This document shows, one piece after another, positions 11,313-20,515 of a stretch of 64,000 nucleotides of DNA. The notes below the pieces were generated by a model, which was not told where the DNA came from, did no database searches, and worked only from the letters and a program-made list of their open reading frames with translations. Numbering within the stretch: position 1 is the stretch's first letter; each line of letters opens with the position of its first letter. The translations under genes and the position numbers were made by a program. The stretch comes from Luteimonas sp. MC1572 (lineage in GTDB: Bacteria > Pseudomonadota > Gammaproteobacteria > Xanthomonadales > Xanthomonadaceae), in contig NZ_CP067112.1 of assembly GCF_016615815.1 (NCBI RefSeq), positions 372,001 through 436,000 on the forward strand, read 5' to 3'.

Positions 11313-13406
11313 GTGAATTCCAAGAATCCCCGCGTCCTGCTGCTGTCCGTCGCCGTCGCCACCGCGCTCGCCGCATGTTCCGGCCAGGACGGCACCGCGG
11401 CCGCCGCCGCCAGCGCCGAAGCCGCGCGCGTCACCCTCGACGAGTCGCAGCTGCAGGCCGTCAACCGCTTCTCCGCGGCCGACGTCGACCCCGCGGTCGC
11501 CGCATGCACGGACTTCGGCGCGCACGTCAACGGACCGTGGCTTGCCGGCAACGCGATTCCGGGCGACCGCACGTCGTGGGGCTCGTTCGAGGTGCTGACC
11601 GAACGTTCGCAGCAGATCCAGCGCCAGCTGGCCGAACAGGCCGCAGCGCTCACCGACGCCAGCCTGACCGAGAAGATCGTCGGCGACCTGTGGGCCACCG
11701 GCATGGACGCCGAGGCGATCAACGCCCAGGGGCTCGCCCCGCTGCAGGCCGACCTCGACGCGATCGCCGCGATCGACGGTGCCGACGCGCTCGCCGGCTA
11801 CCTGCACAGCAGCGCCGCCAGCGGCAACAACGCGCTGTTCCGCTTCTACGCCGGCCCCGACTTCAAGGATTCGGCGACCAACATCGCCTATGCCATGCAG
11901 GGCGGGCTGGGCCTCCCGGACCGCAGCTATTACTTCGACGCCGCGCACGCCGACAAGCTCGCCGCCTACCAGCAGCACGTCGCGCGCGTGCTCGCGCTGT
12001 CGGGCGTGGATACCGCAGCGGCGGACAAGCAGGCTGCCGACGTGGTGGCGTTCGAGAAGCGCCTGGCCGGCGTGTCCAAGTCGCGCGTGGAGCTCTCGCG
12101 TGACGCCGAGCTGCGCTACAACCCGGTGTCGCTGGCCGACGCCGAGAAGCTCGCGCCGGCGTTTGGCTGGGCGAAGTTCTTCGAAGCCCAGGGCGTGGCC
12201 GCGCCTGCGATGTTCTCGCTCGCCATCCCGGCGTTCCACGCCGAGGTCGGCACCATGCTGGCCGATGTGCCGGTGGCGACCTGGCAGTCCTACCTGCGCT
12301 TCCACGCGGTCGACGATGCTTCGCCGTACCTCGGCGACGACTTCGTGCAGGCCAACTACGATTTCTACGCCAAGACCCTGCGCGGCCAGCAGGAGATGCA
12401 GGAGCGCGGCAAGCGCGTGCTCGACGCCCTCAACGGCGTGGCCGGCGAGACGCTGGGCCAGATGTACGTGAAGGTCGCGTTCCCGGCCGAGTCCAAGGCG
12501 CAGATGGAAGCGCTGGTGAAGAACCTCAGCGACGCGCTGAAGGTGCGCATCGAAAACCTGGCCTGGATGTCCGACGCCACCAAGGTCAAGGCGATGGAGA
12601 AGTGGGCCAGCTTCACGCCCAAGATCGGCTACCCCGACGTGTGGCGCGACTGGACCGGCCTTGCCACCTCGCGTGACAGCTTCATCGGCAACGTGCAGGC
12701 CGCCAACGCGTTCAACTACGCCTGGAACATGGGCAAGATCGGCAAGCCCGTGGACCGCAGCGAGTGGGGCATGAGCCCGCAGACGGTCAACGCCTACTAC
12801 CGCTCCAGCGCCAACGAGATCGTGTTCCCGGCCGGCATCCTGCAGCCGCCGTTCTTCGACCCGGCGGCCACGCCCGAGCTCAACTACGGCGGCATCGGCG
12901 CGGTGATCGGCCACGAGATGATCCACGGCTATGACGACCAGGGCAGCCGTTTCGGGCCCACCGGCAACTTCGAGAACTGGTGGACCGACGCCGACGCGGC
13001 CGGCTTCAAGCAGCTCACCGACCAGCTCGTCGCGCAGTTCAACGGCTACGAGGCGGCGCCCGGCAAGTTCGTCAACGGCAAGCTGACGCTGGGCGAGAAC
13101 ATCGCCGATCTCGGCGGCCTGGCAGTGGCCTACGACGCGATGAAGGCGGCCGCCGGCGCCAGTGCGGATCCGATGACCGACGGCCTGAGCCGCGACCAGC
13201 GCTTCTTCGCCAACTGGGCCACGGTGTGGCGCCGCAACTTCACCGACGAGGAACTGGCGGTGCGCCTGGCGACCGACTCGCACGCACCCGCGAATTTCCG
13301 CGCGGTCGGTGCACCGTCGAACCTGCCGGCGTTCGCCGCGGCGTGGTCGTGCGAGGCGGGCTCGCCGATGATCCGCGCCGGGAACGACCAGATCGTCATC
13401 TGGTAA
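11313..13406 (+). CDS. M13 family zinc metallopeptidase, lipoprotein
   Basis: 697 residues from a GTG at 11313 with GGAG six bases upstream. A lipoprotein signal peptide (VNSKNPRVLLLSVAVATALA, lipobox LAAC) anchors it in the envelope. The zinc site is intact: HEMIH at 534-538 and the third ligand in GENIADLGG. The substrate-binding NAYY motif and PAGILQPPFF precede it, as in neprilysin/PepO enzymes. It should cleave peptides in the periplasm. The length fits the family. An ATG further upstream (11262) would add residues before the signal peptide and is rejected. Ends IVIW instead of the common CW ending. Confidence 0.93.
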   Translation: MNSKNPRVLLLSVAVATALAACSGQDGTAAAAASAEAARVTLDESQLQAVNRFSAADVDPAVAACTDFGAHVNGPWLAGNAIPGDRTSWGSFEVLTERSQQIQRQLAEQAAALTDASLTEKIVGDLWATGMDAEAINAQGLAPLQADLDAIAAIDGADALAGYLHSSAASGNNALFRFYAGPDFKDSATNIAYAMQGGLGLPDRSYYFDAAHADKLAAYQQHVARVLALSGVDTAAADKQAADVVAFEKRLAGVSKSRVELSRDAELRYNPVSLADAEKLAPAFGWAKFFEAQGVAAPAMFSLAIPAFHAEVGTMLADVPVATWQSYLRFHAVDDASPYLGDDFVQANYDFYAKTLRGQQEMQERGKRVLDALNGVAGETLGQMYVKVAFPAESKAQMEALVKNLSDALKVRIENLAWMSDATKVKAMEKWASFTPKIGYPDVWRDWTGLATSRDSFIGNVQAANAFNYAWNMGKIGKPVDRSEWGMSPQTVNAYYRSSANEIVFPAGILQPPFFDPAATPELNYGGIGAVIGHEMIHGYDDQGSRFGPTGNFENWWTDADAAGFKQLTDQLVAQFNGYEAAPGKFVNGKLTLGENIADLGGLAVAYDAMKAAAGASADPMTDGLSRDQRFFANWATVWRRNFTDEELAVRLATDSHAPANFRAVGAPSNLPAFAAAWSCEAGSPMIRAGNDQIVIW

Positions 13407-13424
13407 ACGCGGTGCGTGCGCCGC

Positions 13425-13444
13425 GCCCGGGCAGTGTCCCGGGC
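13425..13444 (+). terminator. Possible terminator hairpin after the M13 peptidase gene
   Basis: GCCCGGG and CCCGGGC form a seven-pair stem around a six-base loop, 18 bases past the peptidase stop. There is no T tract, so intrinsic termination is uncertain. The rest of the 182-base gap to the next gene shows no clear feature. Confidence 0.35.
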
Positions 13445-13588
13445 CGGCGCCCTTCACGCCGGATTGCGCGATCATGGTGCCGTCCTGGAACGAGGGAACC
13501 GACGGCCGATGGCAGCTGCGCGCGCGAAGGCAGGCACCGCCCGGGTGCTGGTGGACCTGTTGAAGCGGTTCGTCGCGGGCGTGTTTCC

Positions 13589-16303
13589 GTGAGTACGTAC
13601 GCGCTCGACGCGGTCTTCGCGCCGCGTTCGGTCGCCGTGGTGGGCGCCAGCCCGCGCGAGCGGTCGCTCGGCCGGCTGGTGCTGCAGCAGGTGCGCGAAG
13701 GCGGGTTTTCCGGCCCGGTGGGCCTGGTGAACCCGTTCCACCGCGAGATCGAGGGCGTGGCAGCCGCGCCGTCGATCGATGCCCTCGGTTTCCAACCCGA
13801 CCTGGTGGTGATCGCCACGCCGCCCGGCGAGGTCGCCGCGGTCGTGGCAGCCGCGGCTGCGTGCGGCACCCGTGCGGCGATCGTGCTCACCCGTGGCATG
13901 GGCGCCGGCCCGGGCTCGCACAACGCCGCGCTCGAAGCGGTGGCGCGCCCGCTCGGGCTGCGCATCGTCGGACCCAATTGCCTGGGCGTGGTGGCGCCGC
14001 ATGCCGGGCTGTTCGCGAGCTTTGCCGCGCATCGTCCGCTCGCCGGCGACCTGGCGCTGCTGTCGCAGTCCGGCGCGGTGGCGGCGGGCGTGCTGGAGTG
14101 GGCGCATCCGCGCGGGATCGGTTTTTCGGCGGTGGCGTCGCTGGGTGACGCGATCGACGTCGACTTCGCCGACCTGCTCGATTACTTCGCGGTCGACCGC
14201 CATACGCGCGCCATCCTGCTGTACCTCGAGGAAGTCCGCGACGCGCGCAAGTTCGTGACCGCGGCGCGCGCCGCCGCACGCGGCAAGCCGGTGGTCGTGG
14301 TGCGTCCCGGCCGGCACGTGCCAGCGCCAATGCACGCGCAGACCCACACCGCGCGCCTGGCGACGCCGGACGCCGCGTATGAAGCCGCGTTCCGCCGCGC
14401 CGGCCTGCTGCGCGTGCACGCGCTGGACGAGCTGTTCGCCGCGGTGGAGACGCTGTCGCACCTCGGCGACGTGCCCGGCAAGCGCCTGGCGGTGCTCACC
14501 AACGGTGCCGGCGCCGGGATGCTGGCGCTCGACCGCCTCATCGACCTGGGCGGCCAGCCGGCCGCGCTGTCGCCCGCGACCGTGCAGCAGCTCGACCGCG
14601 CGTATCCGCTCGGCTGGTCGCGCAACAATCCGGTGGACATGCTGGGCGACGCCGACGGCACGCGTTACGCGGCCGGCATGGACGCACTGCTGTCCGATCC
14701 CGGAAACGACGCGGTGCTGGTGATGCACGCGCCGACCGTGCTCTCCGATCCTGGCGAGGCCGCGGACGCCGTGGTGCGCACGCTCGCCGCGCGCCCGCGC
14801 GGCCTGGTGCGCAAGCCGACGCTGGCGGTGTGGATGGGAGGTGACCCGGAATCGATGGCGAAGCTCGGCGAGGCCGGGATTCCCAGCTACGCCAGCGAGG
14901 CCGAAGCCGTGCGCGGCTTCATGTACCTCGTCCGCCATCGCGAAGCGCAGCAGGCGCTGATGGAGACGCCACCGAGCCTGCCCGAGGACTTCGTGGTGGA
15001 CCGCGGCGCGGCGGATGCGGTGGTGGCCGCCGCGCTGCACGCCGGCGAGGAGTGGCTTGCGCCCGGTGCGGTCGCGACGCTGCTCGAGGCCTACGGCATT
15101 CCCTTCGCGCGCGCGCTGCCGGCGGAGGATGCCGCCGCCGCCGCGCGCATCGCCGCACCGATGCTGGCCGCCGGCGGCAAGGTGGCGGTCAAGGTGCTGT
15201 CGCCGGACATCGCGCACAAGTCGGACGTCGACGGTGTGCGCCTCAACCTCGCCAGCGAGGACGCGGTGCGCGAGGCAGCGGGCGAGGTGATGCGCCGCGC
15301 GGCGGCGCGGCGGCCCGAGGCGCGCATCGCGGGCGTGCTGGTGCAGCCGATGGCGCTGCGGCCGAAGGCGCGCGAAGTGCTGGCCGGCATCGCCGACGAT
15401 GCGGTGTTCGGGCCGGTGGTGGTGTTCGGCCGCGGCGGCACCGCGGTCGAGGTGATCGACGACAAGACCCTCGCCCTGCCGCCGCTCGACCTGCGCCTGG
15501 CGCACGAGATGATCGGCCGCACGCGCGTATCGCGCATCCTCAAGGCCTACCGCGACGTACCCGCCGCCGACGAGCGCGCGCTGGCGCTGGTGCTGGTCAA
15601 GCTGGCGCAGCTGGCCGCCGACATCCCGGCGGTGCGCGAGGTCGACATCAACCCGCTGCTGGTCGATGCCGACGGCGTGCTGGCGCTGGACGCGCGCGTG
15701 GCGGTGTCGGTGTCGCGGCAGCTGCACAAGGGCCGCGGCCACCCGCGCTTCGCGGTGTTCCCGTATCCGAAGGAGCTGGAGCGCACGATGACGCTCGCCG
15801 ACGGACGCGAGGCGCTCGTGCGCCCGGTGCGCCCCGAGGACGACGCGATGTTCCGGCACTTCTTCGACAAGGTCAGCGCCGAGGATCTGCGCCTGCGCTT
15901 CTTCCGCGCGGTGCGCGACTTCAGCCACGATTTCATCGCCCGCCTGGTGCAGCTCGACTACGCGCGTTCGATGGCGCTGGTGGCGGTCGACGCCGGCAGC
16001 GGCGAGATGCTTGGCGCAGTGCGCCTGCTGGCCGATGCCAACTACGACCGCGGCGAGTACGGGATCATGGTGCGCTCCGACCTCAAGGGCGCCGGCCTGG
16101 GCTGGCGGCTGATGGAGGAGATGGTGGAGGTCGCGCGCTGGATGGGCCTGAAGGTGATCGAGGGCCAGGTGCTGCGCGAAAACAGCACCATGCTGCGCAT
16201 GTGCCGGCAGCTCGGCTTCAGGGTGGTGCCGGATCCGGACGACGCCACGGTCATGCTGGTCACGCTTCCGGTACCGCATGGGGACCGGGTGCATCCCACG
16301 TGA
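13589..16303 (+). CDS. GNAT protein acetyltransferase fused to an acyl-CoA synthetase (ADP-forming)-like protein, Pat type
   Basis: 904 residues from the GTG at 13589 (VSTYALDAVFAPRSVAVVGA). It has the layout of PatZ/YfiQ: CoA-binding domain (VAVVGASPRE near residue 20), succinyl-CoA-ligase-like domains (LLSQSGAVAAG, TNGAGAGMLA), an ATP-grasp region (about 480-700, VAVKVLSPDIAHKSDVDGV) and a C-terminal GNAT domain (about 735-890, with YGIMVRSDLKGAGLGWRLM as acetyl-CoA loop). Such proteins acetylate lysines of acetyl-CoA synthetase and other enzymes; the synthetase-like part is usually inactive and regulatory. In the ligase half, the stretch APMHAQTHTARLA contains a histidine where the active enzymes carry the phosphohistidine, but activity cannot be judged. 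No strong ribosome-binding site is seen. Confidence 0.88.
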   Translation: MSTYALDAVFAPRSVAVVGASPRERSLGRLVLQQVREGGFSGPVGLVNPFHREIEGVAAAPSIDALGFQPDLVVIATPPGEVAAVVAAAAACGTRAAIVLTRGMGAGPGSHNAALEAVARPLGLRIVGPNCLGVVAPHAGLFASFAAHRPLAGDLALLSQSGAVAAGVLEWAHPRGIGFSAVASLGDAIDVDFADLLDYFAVDRHTRAILLYLEEVRDARKFVTAARAAARGKPVVVVRPGRHVPAPMHAQTHTARLATPDAAYEAAFRRAGLLRVHALDELFAAVETLSHLGDVPGKRLAVLTNGAGAGMLALDRLIDLGGQPAALSPATVQQLDRAYPLGWSRNNPVDMLGDADGTRYAAGMDALLSDPGNDAVLVMHAPTVLSDPGEAADAVVRTLAARPRGLVRKPTLAVWMGGDPESMAKLGEAGIPSYASEAEAVRGFMYLVRHREAQQALMETPPSLPEDFVVDRGAADAVVAAALHAGEEWLAPGAVATLLEAYGIPFARALPAEDAAAAARIAAPMLAAGGKVAVKVLSPDIAHKSDVDGVRLNLASEDAVREAAGEVMRRAAARRPEARIAGVLVQPMALRPKAREVLAGIADDAVFGPVVVFGRGGTAVEVIDDKTLALPPLDLRLAHEMIGRTRVSRILKAYRDVPAADERALALVLVKLAQLAADIPAVREVDINPLLVDADGVLALDARVAVSVSRQLHKGRGHPRFAVFPYPKELERTMTLADGREALVRPVRPEDDAMFRHFFDKVSAEDLRLRFFRAVRDFSHDFIARLVQLDYARSMALVAVDAGSGEMLGAVRLLADANYDRGEYGIMVRSDLKGAGLGWRLMEEMVEVARWMGLKVIEGQVLRENSTMLRMCRQLGFRVVPDPDDATVMLVTLPVPHGDRVHPT

Positions 16304-16324
16304 CGCCAGGTGGATGACCGTGTG

Positions 16325-17392
16325 ATGCGCAAGATCCTGCACATCGACATGGATGCGTTCTATGCATCGGTGGAGCAGCGCGACGATCCCGCCCTGCGCG
16401 GGCGCCCCGTGGTCGTGGCCTGGCGCGGCGCGCGCTCGGTGGTATGCGCGGCGTCGTACGAGGCGCGCGTGTTCGGCGTGCGCTCGGCGATGCCGGCGGT
16501 GCGCGCCGAGCGGCTGTGCCCGGACGCGGTGTTCGTGCCGCCGGATTTCGCGCGCTACAAGGCGGTCTCCCGGCAGGTGCGCGAGATCTTCCTGCGCCAT
16601 ACCGACCTCGTGCAGCCGCTGTCGCTGGACGAGGCCTACCTCGACGTCACCGCGCCGAAGATCGCCTCGCCGAGCGCCACCGAATCGGCGCGCATGATCC
16701 GCGCGGCGATCCGCGAAGAGACCGCGCTCACCGCGTCGGCCGGCATCGCGCCCAACAAGTTCCTGGCCAAGATCGCCTCGGACTGGAACAAGCCGGACGG
16801 CCAGTTCGTGATCCGCCCGTCGCAGGTCGACGCCTTCCTCGCGCCACTGCCGGTGGGGCGCATTCCGGGCGTGGGCAAGGTGATGGAGGCGAAGCTTGCC
16901 GCGATCGGCGTGGCCACCATGGGCGACCTGCGTGCATTCGCGGTCGAGGAACTGCAGCTGCGCTTCGGCAGCTTCGGCGCCAGCCTGCACCGGCGTGCGC
17001 ACGGCATCGACGAGCGGCCGGTGGAGCCGGACCAGCCGGTGCAGTCGATCTCCGCCGAGGACACCTTTGCCACCGACCTGCCGCTGGAGGAACTCGAGCC
17101 CGCGATCCGCGCGCTGGCGGCCAAGGCCTGGGCGGCAAGCCGCAAGACGGAGCGCGTGGGGCGCACGGTGGTGCTGAAGCTCAAGACCGCGCAGTTCCGC
17201 ATCCTGACGCGCAGCTACACGCCGGAATCGCCCCCGGCCACCGAAGCCGAATTCACGGCGTTCGCGCTTGCCCTGCGGGAACGCGTCGACCTGCCCGCGT
17301 CGACACGCTACCGGCTGGTCGGAGTAGGCCTCGGCGGATTCCGCGAGCCCGGGGTTCTGCCGCGCCAGGCGGCGCTGTTCGATCCGCGCTGA
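16325..17392 (+). CDS. dinB: DNA polymerase IV (Y family)
   Basis: 355 residues, normal for Pol IV. It is an error-prone translesion polymerase. The start is taken as the ATG at 16325 (MRKILHIDMDAFYASVEQRD); a GTG at 16310 in frame adds five residues and cannot be excluded. Catalytic motifs are IDMDAFYASVE and SLDEAYLDVT, and the helix-hairpin-helix IPGVGKVMEAKL follows. It ends in RQAALFDPR, which resembles a beta-clamp binding peptide (QxxLF). No LexA box was recognised upstream, where only 21 bases separate it from the acetyltransferase gene. Its last 140 bases overlap the minus-strand gene at 17253-17705. Confidence 0.96.
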   Translation: MRKILHIDMDAFYASVEQRDDPALRGRPVVVAWRGARSVVCAASYEARVFGVRSAMPAVRAERLCPDAVFVPPDFARYKAVSRQVREIFLRHTDLVQPLSLDEAYLDVTAPKIASPSATESARMIRAAIREETALTASAGIAPNKFLAKIASDWNKPDGQFVIRPSQVDAFLAPLPVGRIPGVGKVMEAKLAAIGVATMGDLRAFAVEELQLRFGSFGASLHRRAHGIDERPVEPDQPVQSISAEDTFATDLPLEELEPAIRALAAKAWAASRKTERVGRTVVLKLKTAQFRILTRSYTPESPPATEAEFTAFALALRERVDLPASTRYRLVGVGLGGFREPGVLPRQAALFDPR

Positions 17393-17705
17393 GCTCGCCG
17401 CGCGGCGGCCGCGGGCGCAGGTCCAGCCACAGGCTGTACGCCGCGGTCAGCGCCGGCAGCAGGTTCTGCAGCACGCCCACCGCGTCCTGCTTTTCCGAGA
17501 ACAGGAAATACGACAGCGTCATGGCGCTGCCGCACAGGCTGATGATCCAGAAACTGCGCGGCACCACCGCGCGGCCGGCCTGCCGCGAGGCCGCGAACTG
17601 CACCAGCCAGCGCGCGCCGAACAGCATGGCGCCTATCAGGCCGATCAGCTTCCATGGCGTCACCACGACGCCCGTCCACGCCAGTGCGGCAATGGTCTCG
17701 TTCAT
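17253..17705 (-). CDS. LAB_N (lipid A biosynthesis N-terminal domain) membrane protein with an unusual tail
   Basis: 150 residues. The first 95 or so form a LAB_N domain with about three membrane spans (WTGVVVTPWKLIGLIGAMLF, FWIISLCGSAMTLSYFLF, VGVLQNLLPALTAAYSLWLD). Such small proteins are commonly encoded beside GT2 glycosyltransferases acting on polyprenyl phosphate and may anchor them in the membrane. The start ATG overlaps the stop of the GT2 gene (ATGA at 17705), so they are coupled. The last 50 residues are Arg/Pro/Ala-rich, have no family resemblance and are antisense to the 3' end of dinB; a normal stop seems to have been lost. The domain call is good, the tail is doubtful. Confidence 0.8.
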   Translation of the reverse strand: MNETIAALAWTGVVVTPWKLIGLIGAMLFGARWLVQFAASRQAGRAVVPRSFWIISLCGSAMTLSYFLFSEKQDAVGVLQNLLPALTAAYSLWLDLRPRPPRGELSADRTAPPGAAEPRARGIRRGLLRPAGSVSTRAGRRVPAGQARTP

Positions 17706-18484
17706 GGCATCACTCCTGAGTCCTGCGTTGCGCGTTCGTCGGCGACGGCGCAGGCGCCGCGCCGCAGCAGCCAGAGCACGCCGCGCAGGTCGCTGATGCC
17801 GACCAGCGCGCGCCCGAGGTTGTCGTACTTGCTGTGCCCGTGCAGGCGCGGGCGGTGGCCCACCGGCACGCTGAGGGTGCGCCAGCCGGCGCGCTGCATC
17901 AGCGCCGGCAGGTAGCGATGCATGTGGTCGAACGCGGGCAGGTCCAGGAACGCATCGCGCGCGAACAGCTTGATGCCGCAGCCGGTATCCGGCGTAGCGT
18001 CATTCAGCAGGCGCGCGCGGATCGCGTTGGCGATGCGCGAGGCCACGCGCTTGCTGGCGGAATCCTCGCGCTTCACGCGCCATCCCGCGAACAGGCGCAC
18101 GTCGTCGTTGGCGGCGGCACGCGCCTGCAGCAGCCGCGGCAGGTCGGCGGGATCGTTCTGGCCGTCGCCGTCGAGCGTCGCCACCCAGGGCGCGCGCGCG
18201 ACCCTGACGCCGCTGCGCAGCGCCGCGCTCTGCCCGCTGCGCACGCGGTGGCGCAGCACGCGCAGGTGCGGGCGCGTCGCCATGCACCTGGCCAGTGCGG
18301 TGTCAGTGCCGTCGTCGGAGGCGTCGTCGACGCAGATGATTTCGTAGCTGTTGACGGCGGTGGCAAGCGCCGCGTCGATCTCGTCGATCAGCGCCGGCAG
18401 GTTGGCGGCCTCGTTGAACGCCGGCACCACGACGCTGAGCGTGGGTGTCCACGGGCCGCGTGCCGGAGGAAGGTTCATATTCAT
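17702..18484 (-). CDS. Glycosyltransferase family 2 (polyprenyl-phosphate sugar synthase type)
   Basis: 260 residues from the ATG at 18484, which overlaps the preceding stop (ATGA). The GT-A fold is clear: SVVVPAFNEAANLPALIDEI at the N-terminus, nucleotide-binding CVDDASDDGTD, and the DxD-like TLDGDGQNDP. PDTGCGIKLFARDAFLDLP and HGHSKYDNLGRA are typical of DPM1/ArnC-like enzymes that load a sugar onto undecaprenyl phosphate. Unlike ArnC it has no obvious C-terminal membrane spans; the LAB_N protein encoded next could supply the anchor. In this operon it probably makes the lipid-linked sugar used by the GT39 enzyme at 20516-22210 for lipid A decoration. The sugar is unknown. Confidence 0.88.
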   Translation of the reverse strand: MNMNLPPARGPWTPTLSVVVPAFNEAANLPALIDEIDAALATAVNSYEIICVDDASDDGTDTALARCMATRPHLRVLRHRVRSGQSAALRSGVRVARAPWVATLDGDGQNDPADLPRLLQARAAANDDVRLFAGWRVKREDSASKRVASRIANAIRARLLNDATPDTGCGIKLFARDAFLDLPAFDHMHRYLPALMQRAGWRTLSVPVGHRPRLHGHSKYDNLGRALVGISDLRGVLWLLRRGACAVADERATQDSGVMP

Positions 18485-20142
18485 GCGACGCACTCCGAGA
18501 ACACGTCATGGCGGCGATCGTAGAGCGCGGTGCGCACCTCGAGCAATCCGAGCACAGAATGGAACAGGTCGTCGTGGCTGGCCGGTGAATGGGCCCGCCG
18601 GCGCAGGCAAGCGTGGTCCAGGTGGCGCGCCACCGCCATGCCCGGCGACAGCCACGCCAGCATCGGCACCTTCTTCTGCGTGTCGGGTGCGATGGCGTAC
18701 GGCAGGCCGTGCAGGTAGAGGCCGTTCTCGCCCAGCGATTCACCGTGGTCGGAGACATACAGCAGTGCGCTGTCGCGATCGTCGCGGCGGGCCAGCAGCG
18801 CGATGGTGTCCGCCAGCAGGTCGTCGGTGGCGAGCACCGCGTTGTCGTAGCTGTTCACCACCTGGTCGCGGCTGCAAAGGCCGAGGTCGTCGGTGTCGCA
18901 GGTCGGCGTGAAGCGCCGCAGGCGCTCCGGCGCGCGGCGGTGATAGGCGGGGCCGTGGTTGCCAACCTGGTGCAGCACGATCACCTGGTCGTCGGGCCAG
19001 CGATCGATGGCCGCATCGAGACCATCCAGCAGGACCTCGTCATGACATTCGTGCGCGCCGCAGGTCGCCGCGGCCGTGTCATGCATCGACTCGTAGGCCA
19101 GGCCGGTGCAGACGCCCTTGCAGCCGGACTGGTTGTCGCGCCAGGTGCTGTGCACGCCGGCGTGTTCGAGCACATGCAGCAGCGATTCCGAATTCGCCAG
19201 GCGCGCCTTGTCGTAACCGTCGCGACCGTCCGGCGAAAACATGCACGGCAGCGAGACTTCGGTGCTGGTGCCGCAGGCGTCGACGTCGGCGAAATTGATC
19301 GCGTCGGACGCGGCCAGCCGCGGCGTGGTCTGCCGCGCGTAGCCGTTCAATCCCCAGTTCTGCGCGCGCACGGTCTCGCCAATCACCAGCACCAGCAGGC
19401 GCGGCCGCGCTTCGGGCGGGCGGGCGGCAAGCACGGCGTCGCCGCCGAGCACGCGGCGCGGGCCCTGCATGGCGCCATCGCCACGGGCGATGGTCGCCGC
19501 CGCGACGACCAGGTTGCCGGGCGTGATCAGGTGCCGCAGCTCGCGGTTGTTGCGCATCAGTGCCGAGAGGTCCTGGAACCCGCCGAGCGCGCTGCCGGCG
19601 GCAACCAGCGCCAGCGCCAGCAGCCAGCCCAGGCGGGTCAAGCCGGCACGCGCGGGCGTGCGGCGGCGCAGCCGGATGCGCGACAGCACCAGGAGTGGCA
19701 GCCCGGCATGCAGCGCCAACGACGGCAGCAGGCCCCAGGCCAGCAGCTCGCCCGCCTCGCGGGCGTCGGTATGCAGCACGTTGCGCACCATGTCGGTGTC
19801 GAAATAGATGCCGTACGTGCGCGCGTAGTGGTTGGCCGCGGCGCCCGCCAGCAGCAGCAGCGCGAGCACCGGCTTCGCCAGCGGGCCATGCAGCAGCACG
19901 CAGAACAGGAAGGCCTGCAGCGCGAACACCAGCACCAGCAGGCACGCCGCCGCGAGCGCGCCGGATGCGCCGGCCAGCGCCCCGGTCGCGAACACCGCAT
20001 GCCAGAACGGCCCGTTGCACGCCAGCACGAAGTACAGGCTGGCCCACAGCGCCAGCGATTCCACCGTGATCAGGGGCCGCCAGGTGCGCAGCCGGCCAAG
20101 TACGTCGTGGCTGCGGCGCAGCGGCAGTGCGACAACGCTCAC
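18481..20142 (-). CDS. EptA-like lipid A phosphoethanolamine transferase
   Basis: 553 residues from a GTG at 20142 overlapping the preceding stop (GTGA). Five N-terminal membrane spans (to about residue 185) precede a periplasmic sulfatase-fold domain. Catalytic and zinc motifs are present: nucleophile T257 in VIGETVRAQNWGLNGY, HQVGNHGPAYHRR, DDRDSALLYVSDHGESLGEN and LHGLPY. Cysteines in the catalytic domain (for example CGTSTEVSLPCMF and CKGVC) would form the disulfides usual in EptA/MCR. It adds phosphoethanolamine to lipid A phosphates and lowers binding of cationic peptides such as polymyxin. The operon context, ArnT-like and GT2 neighbours plus a divergent ColRS-like pair, fits envelope remodelling. 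Confidence 0.93.
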   Translation of the reverse strand: MSVVALPLRRSHDVLGRLRTWRPLITVESLALWASLYFVLACNGPFWHAVFATGALAGASGALAAACLLVLVFALQAFLFCVLLHGPLAKPVLALLLLAGAAANHYARTYGIYFDTDMVRNVLHTDAREAGELLAWGLLPSLALHAGLPLLVLSRIRLRRRTPARAGLTRLGWLLALALVAAGSALGGFQDLSALMRNNRELRHLITPGNLVVAAATIARGDGAMQGPRRVLGGDAVLAARPPEARPRLLVLVIGETVRAQNWGLNGYARQTTPRLAASDAINFADVDACGTSTEVSLPCMFSPDGRDGYDKARLANSESLLHVLEHAGVHSTWRDNQSGCKGVCTGLAYESMHDTAAATCGAHECHDEVLLDGLDAAIDRWPDDQVIVLHQVGNHGPAYHRRAPERLRRFTPTCDTDDLGLCSRDQVVNSYDNAVLATDDLLADTIALLARRDDRDSALLYVSDHGESLGENGLYLHGLPYAIAPDTQKKVPMLAWLSPGMAVARHLDHACLRRRAHSPASHDDLFHSVLGLLEVRTALYDRRHDVFSECVA

Positions 20143-20447
20143 GCCACCCGCTCCGCCGGCGTGGGCCACAGTGCGGCCACGGTCACGGCGACGGCCCAGC
20201 AGAGGGCCAACGACCACAGGTCGTGCGACAGGAAGTGGGCACCGCGCAGCTGCTGGTCGATGCCGAAGACCAGGCCGATCGCCACGCCGATGGCGAGCCC
20301 GGTGCGGCGGCCGCTCGGCGCGACGATCGCAAGCAACGCCGGAACGACCGCCCACGGCAGGAGCGCCCAGCCGCCCGGAGCGCGGCTGGCGTACGCGCTG
20401 CTCACGGGCGTCGGCATGGTGAGGAAGTCGGGGCGCATCGCTGGCAT
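20139..20447 (-). pseudogene. Remnant of a PAP2-family phosphatase (C-terminal part only)
   Basis: An open frame of 102 codons matches only the C-terminal half of envelope PAP2 phosphatases: membrane spans LALCWAVAVTVAALW and LAIGVAIGLVFGIDQQ, with the terminal motif QQLRGAHFLSHDLW. The first two catalytic motifs (KX6RP and PSGH) are absent; the place where PSGH should be reads PVSSAYASRAPGGWALL. The sequence between its start and the upstream GT39 gene shows no matching N-terminus. Complete homologues, often encoded beside eptA in this bacterial family, are about 230 residues long. It is most likely a decayed lipid phosphatase gene kept because its stop is coupled to the GTG of the eptA-like gene. 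Confidence 0.7.
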
Positions 20448-20515
20448 CAATGTGAATTGCGACGATGATCGCGGCGCGCTTGTCGGAGAGGCGTGGGAGT
20501 TAAGTTCGGGCTTCG

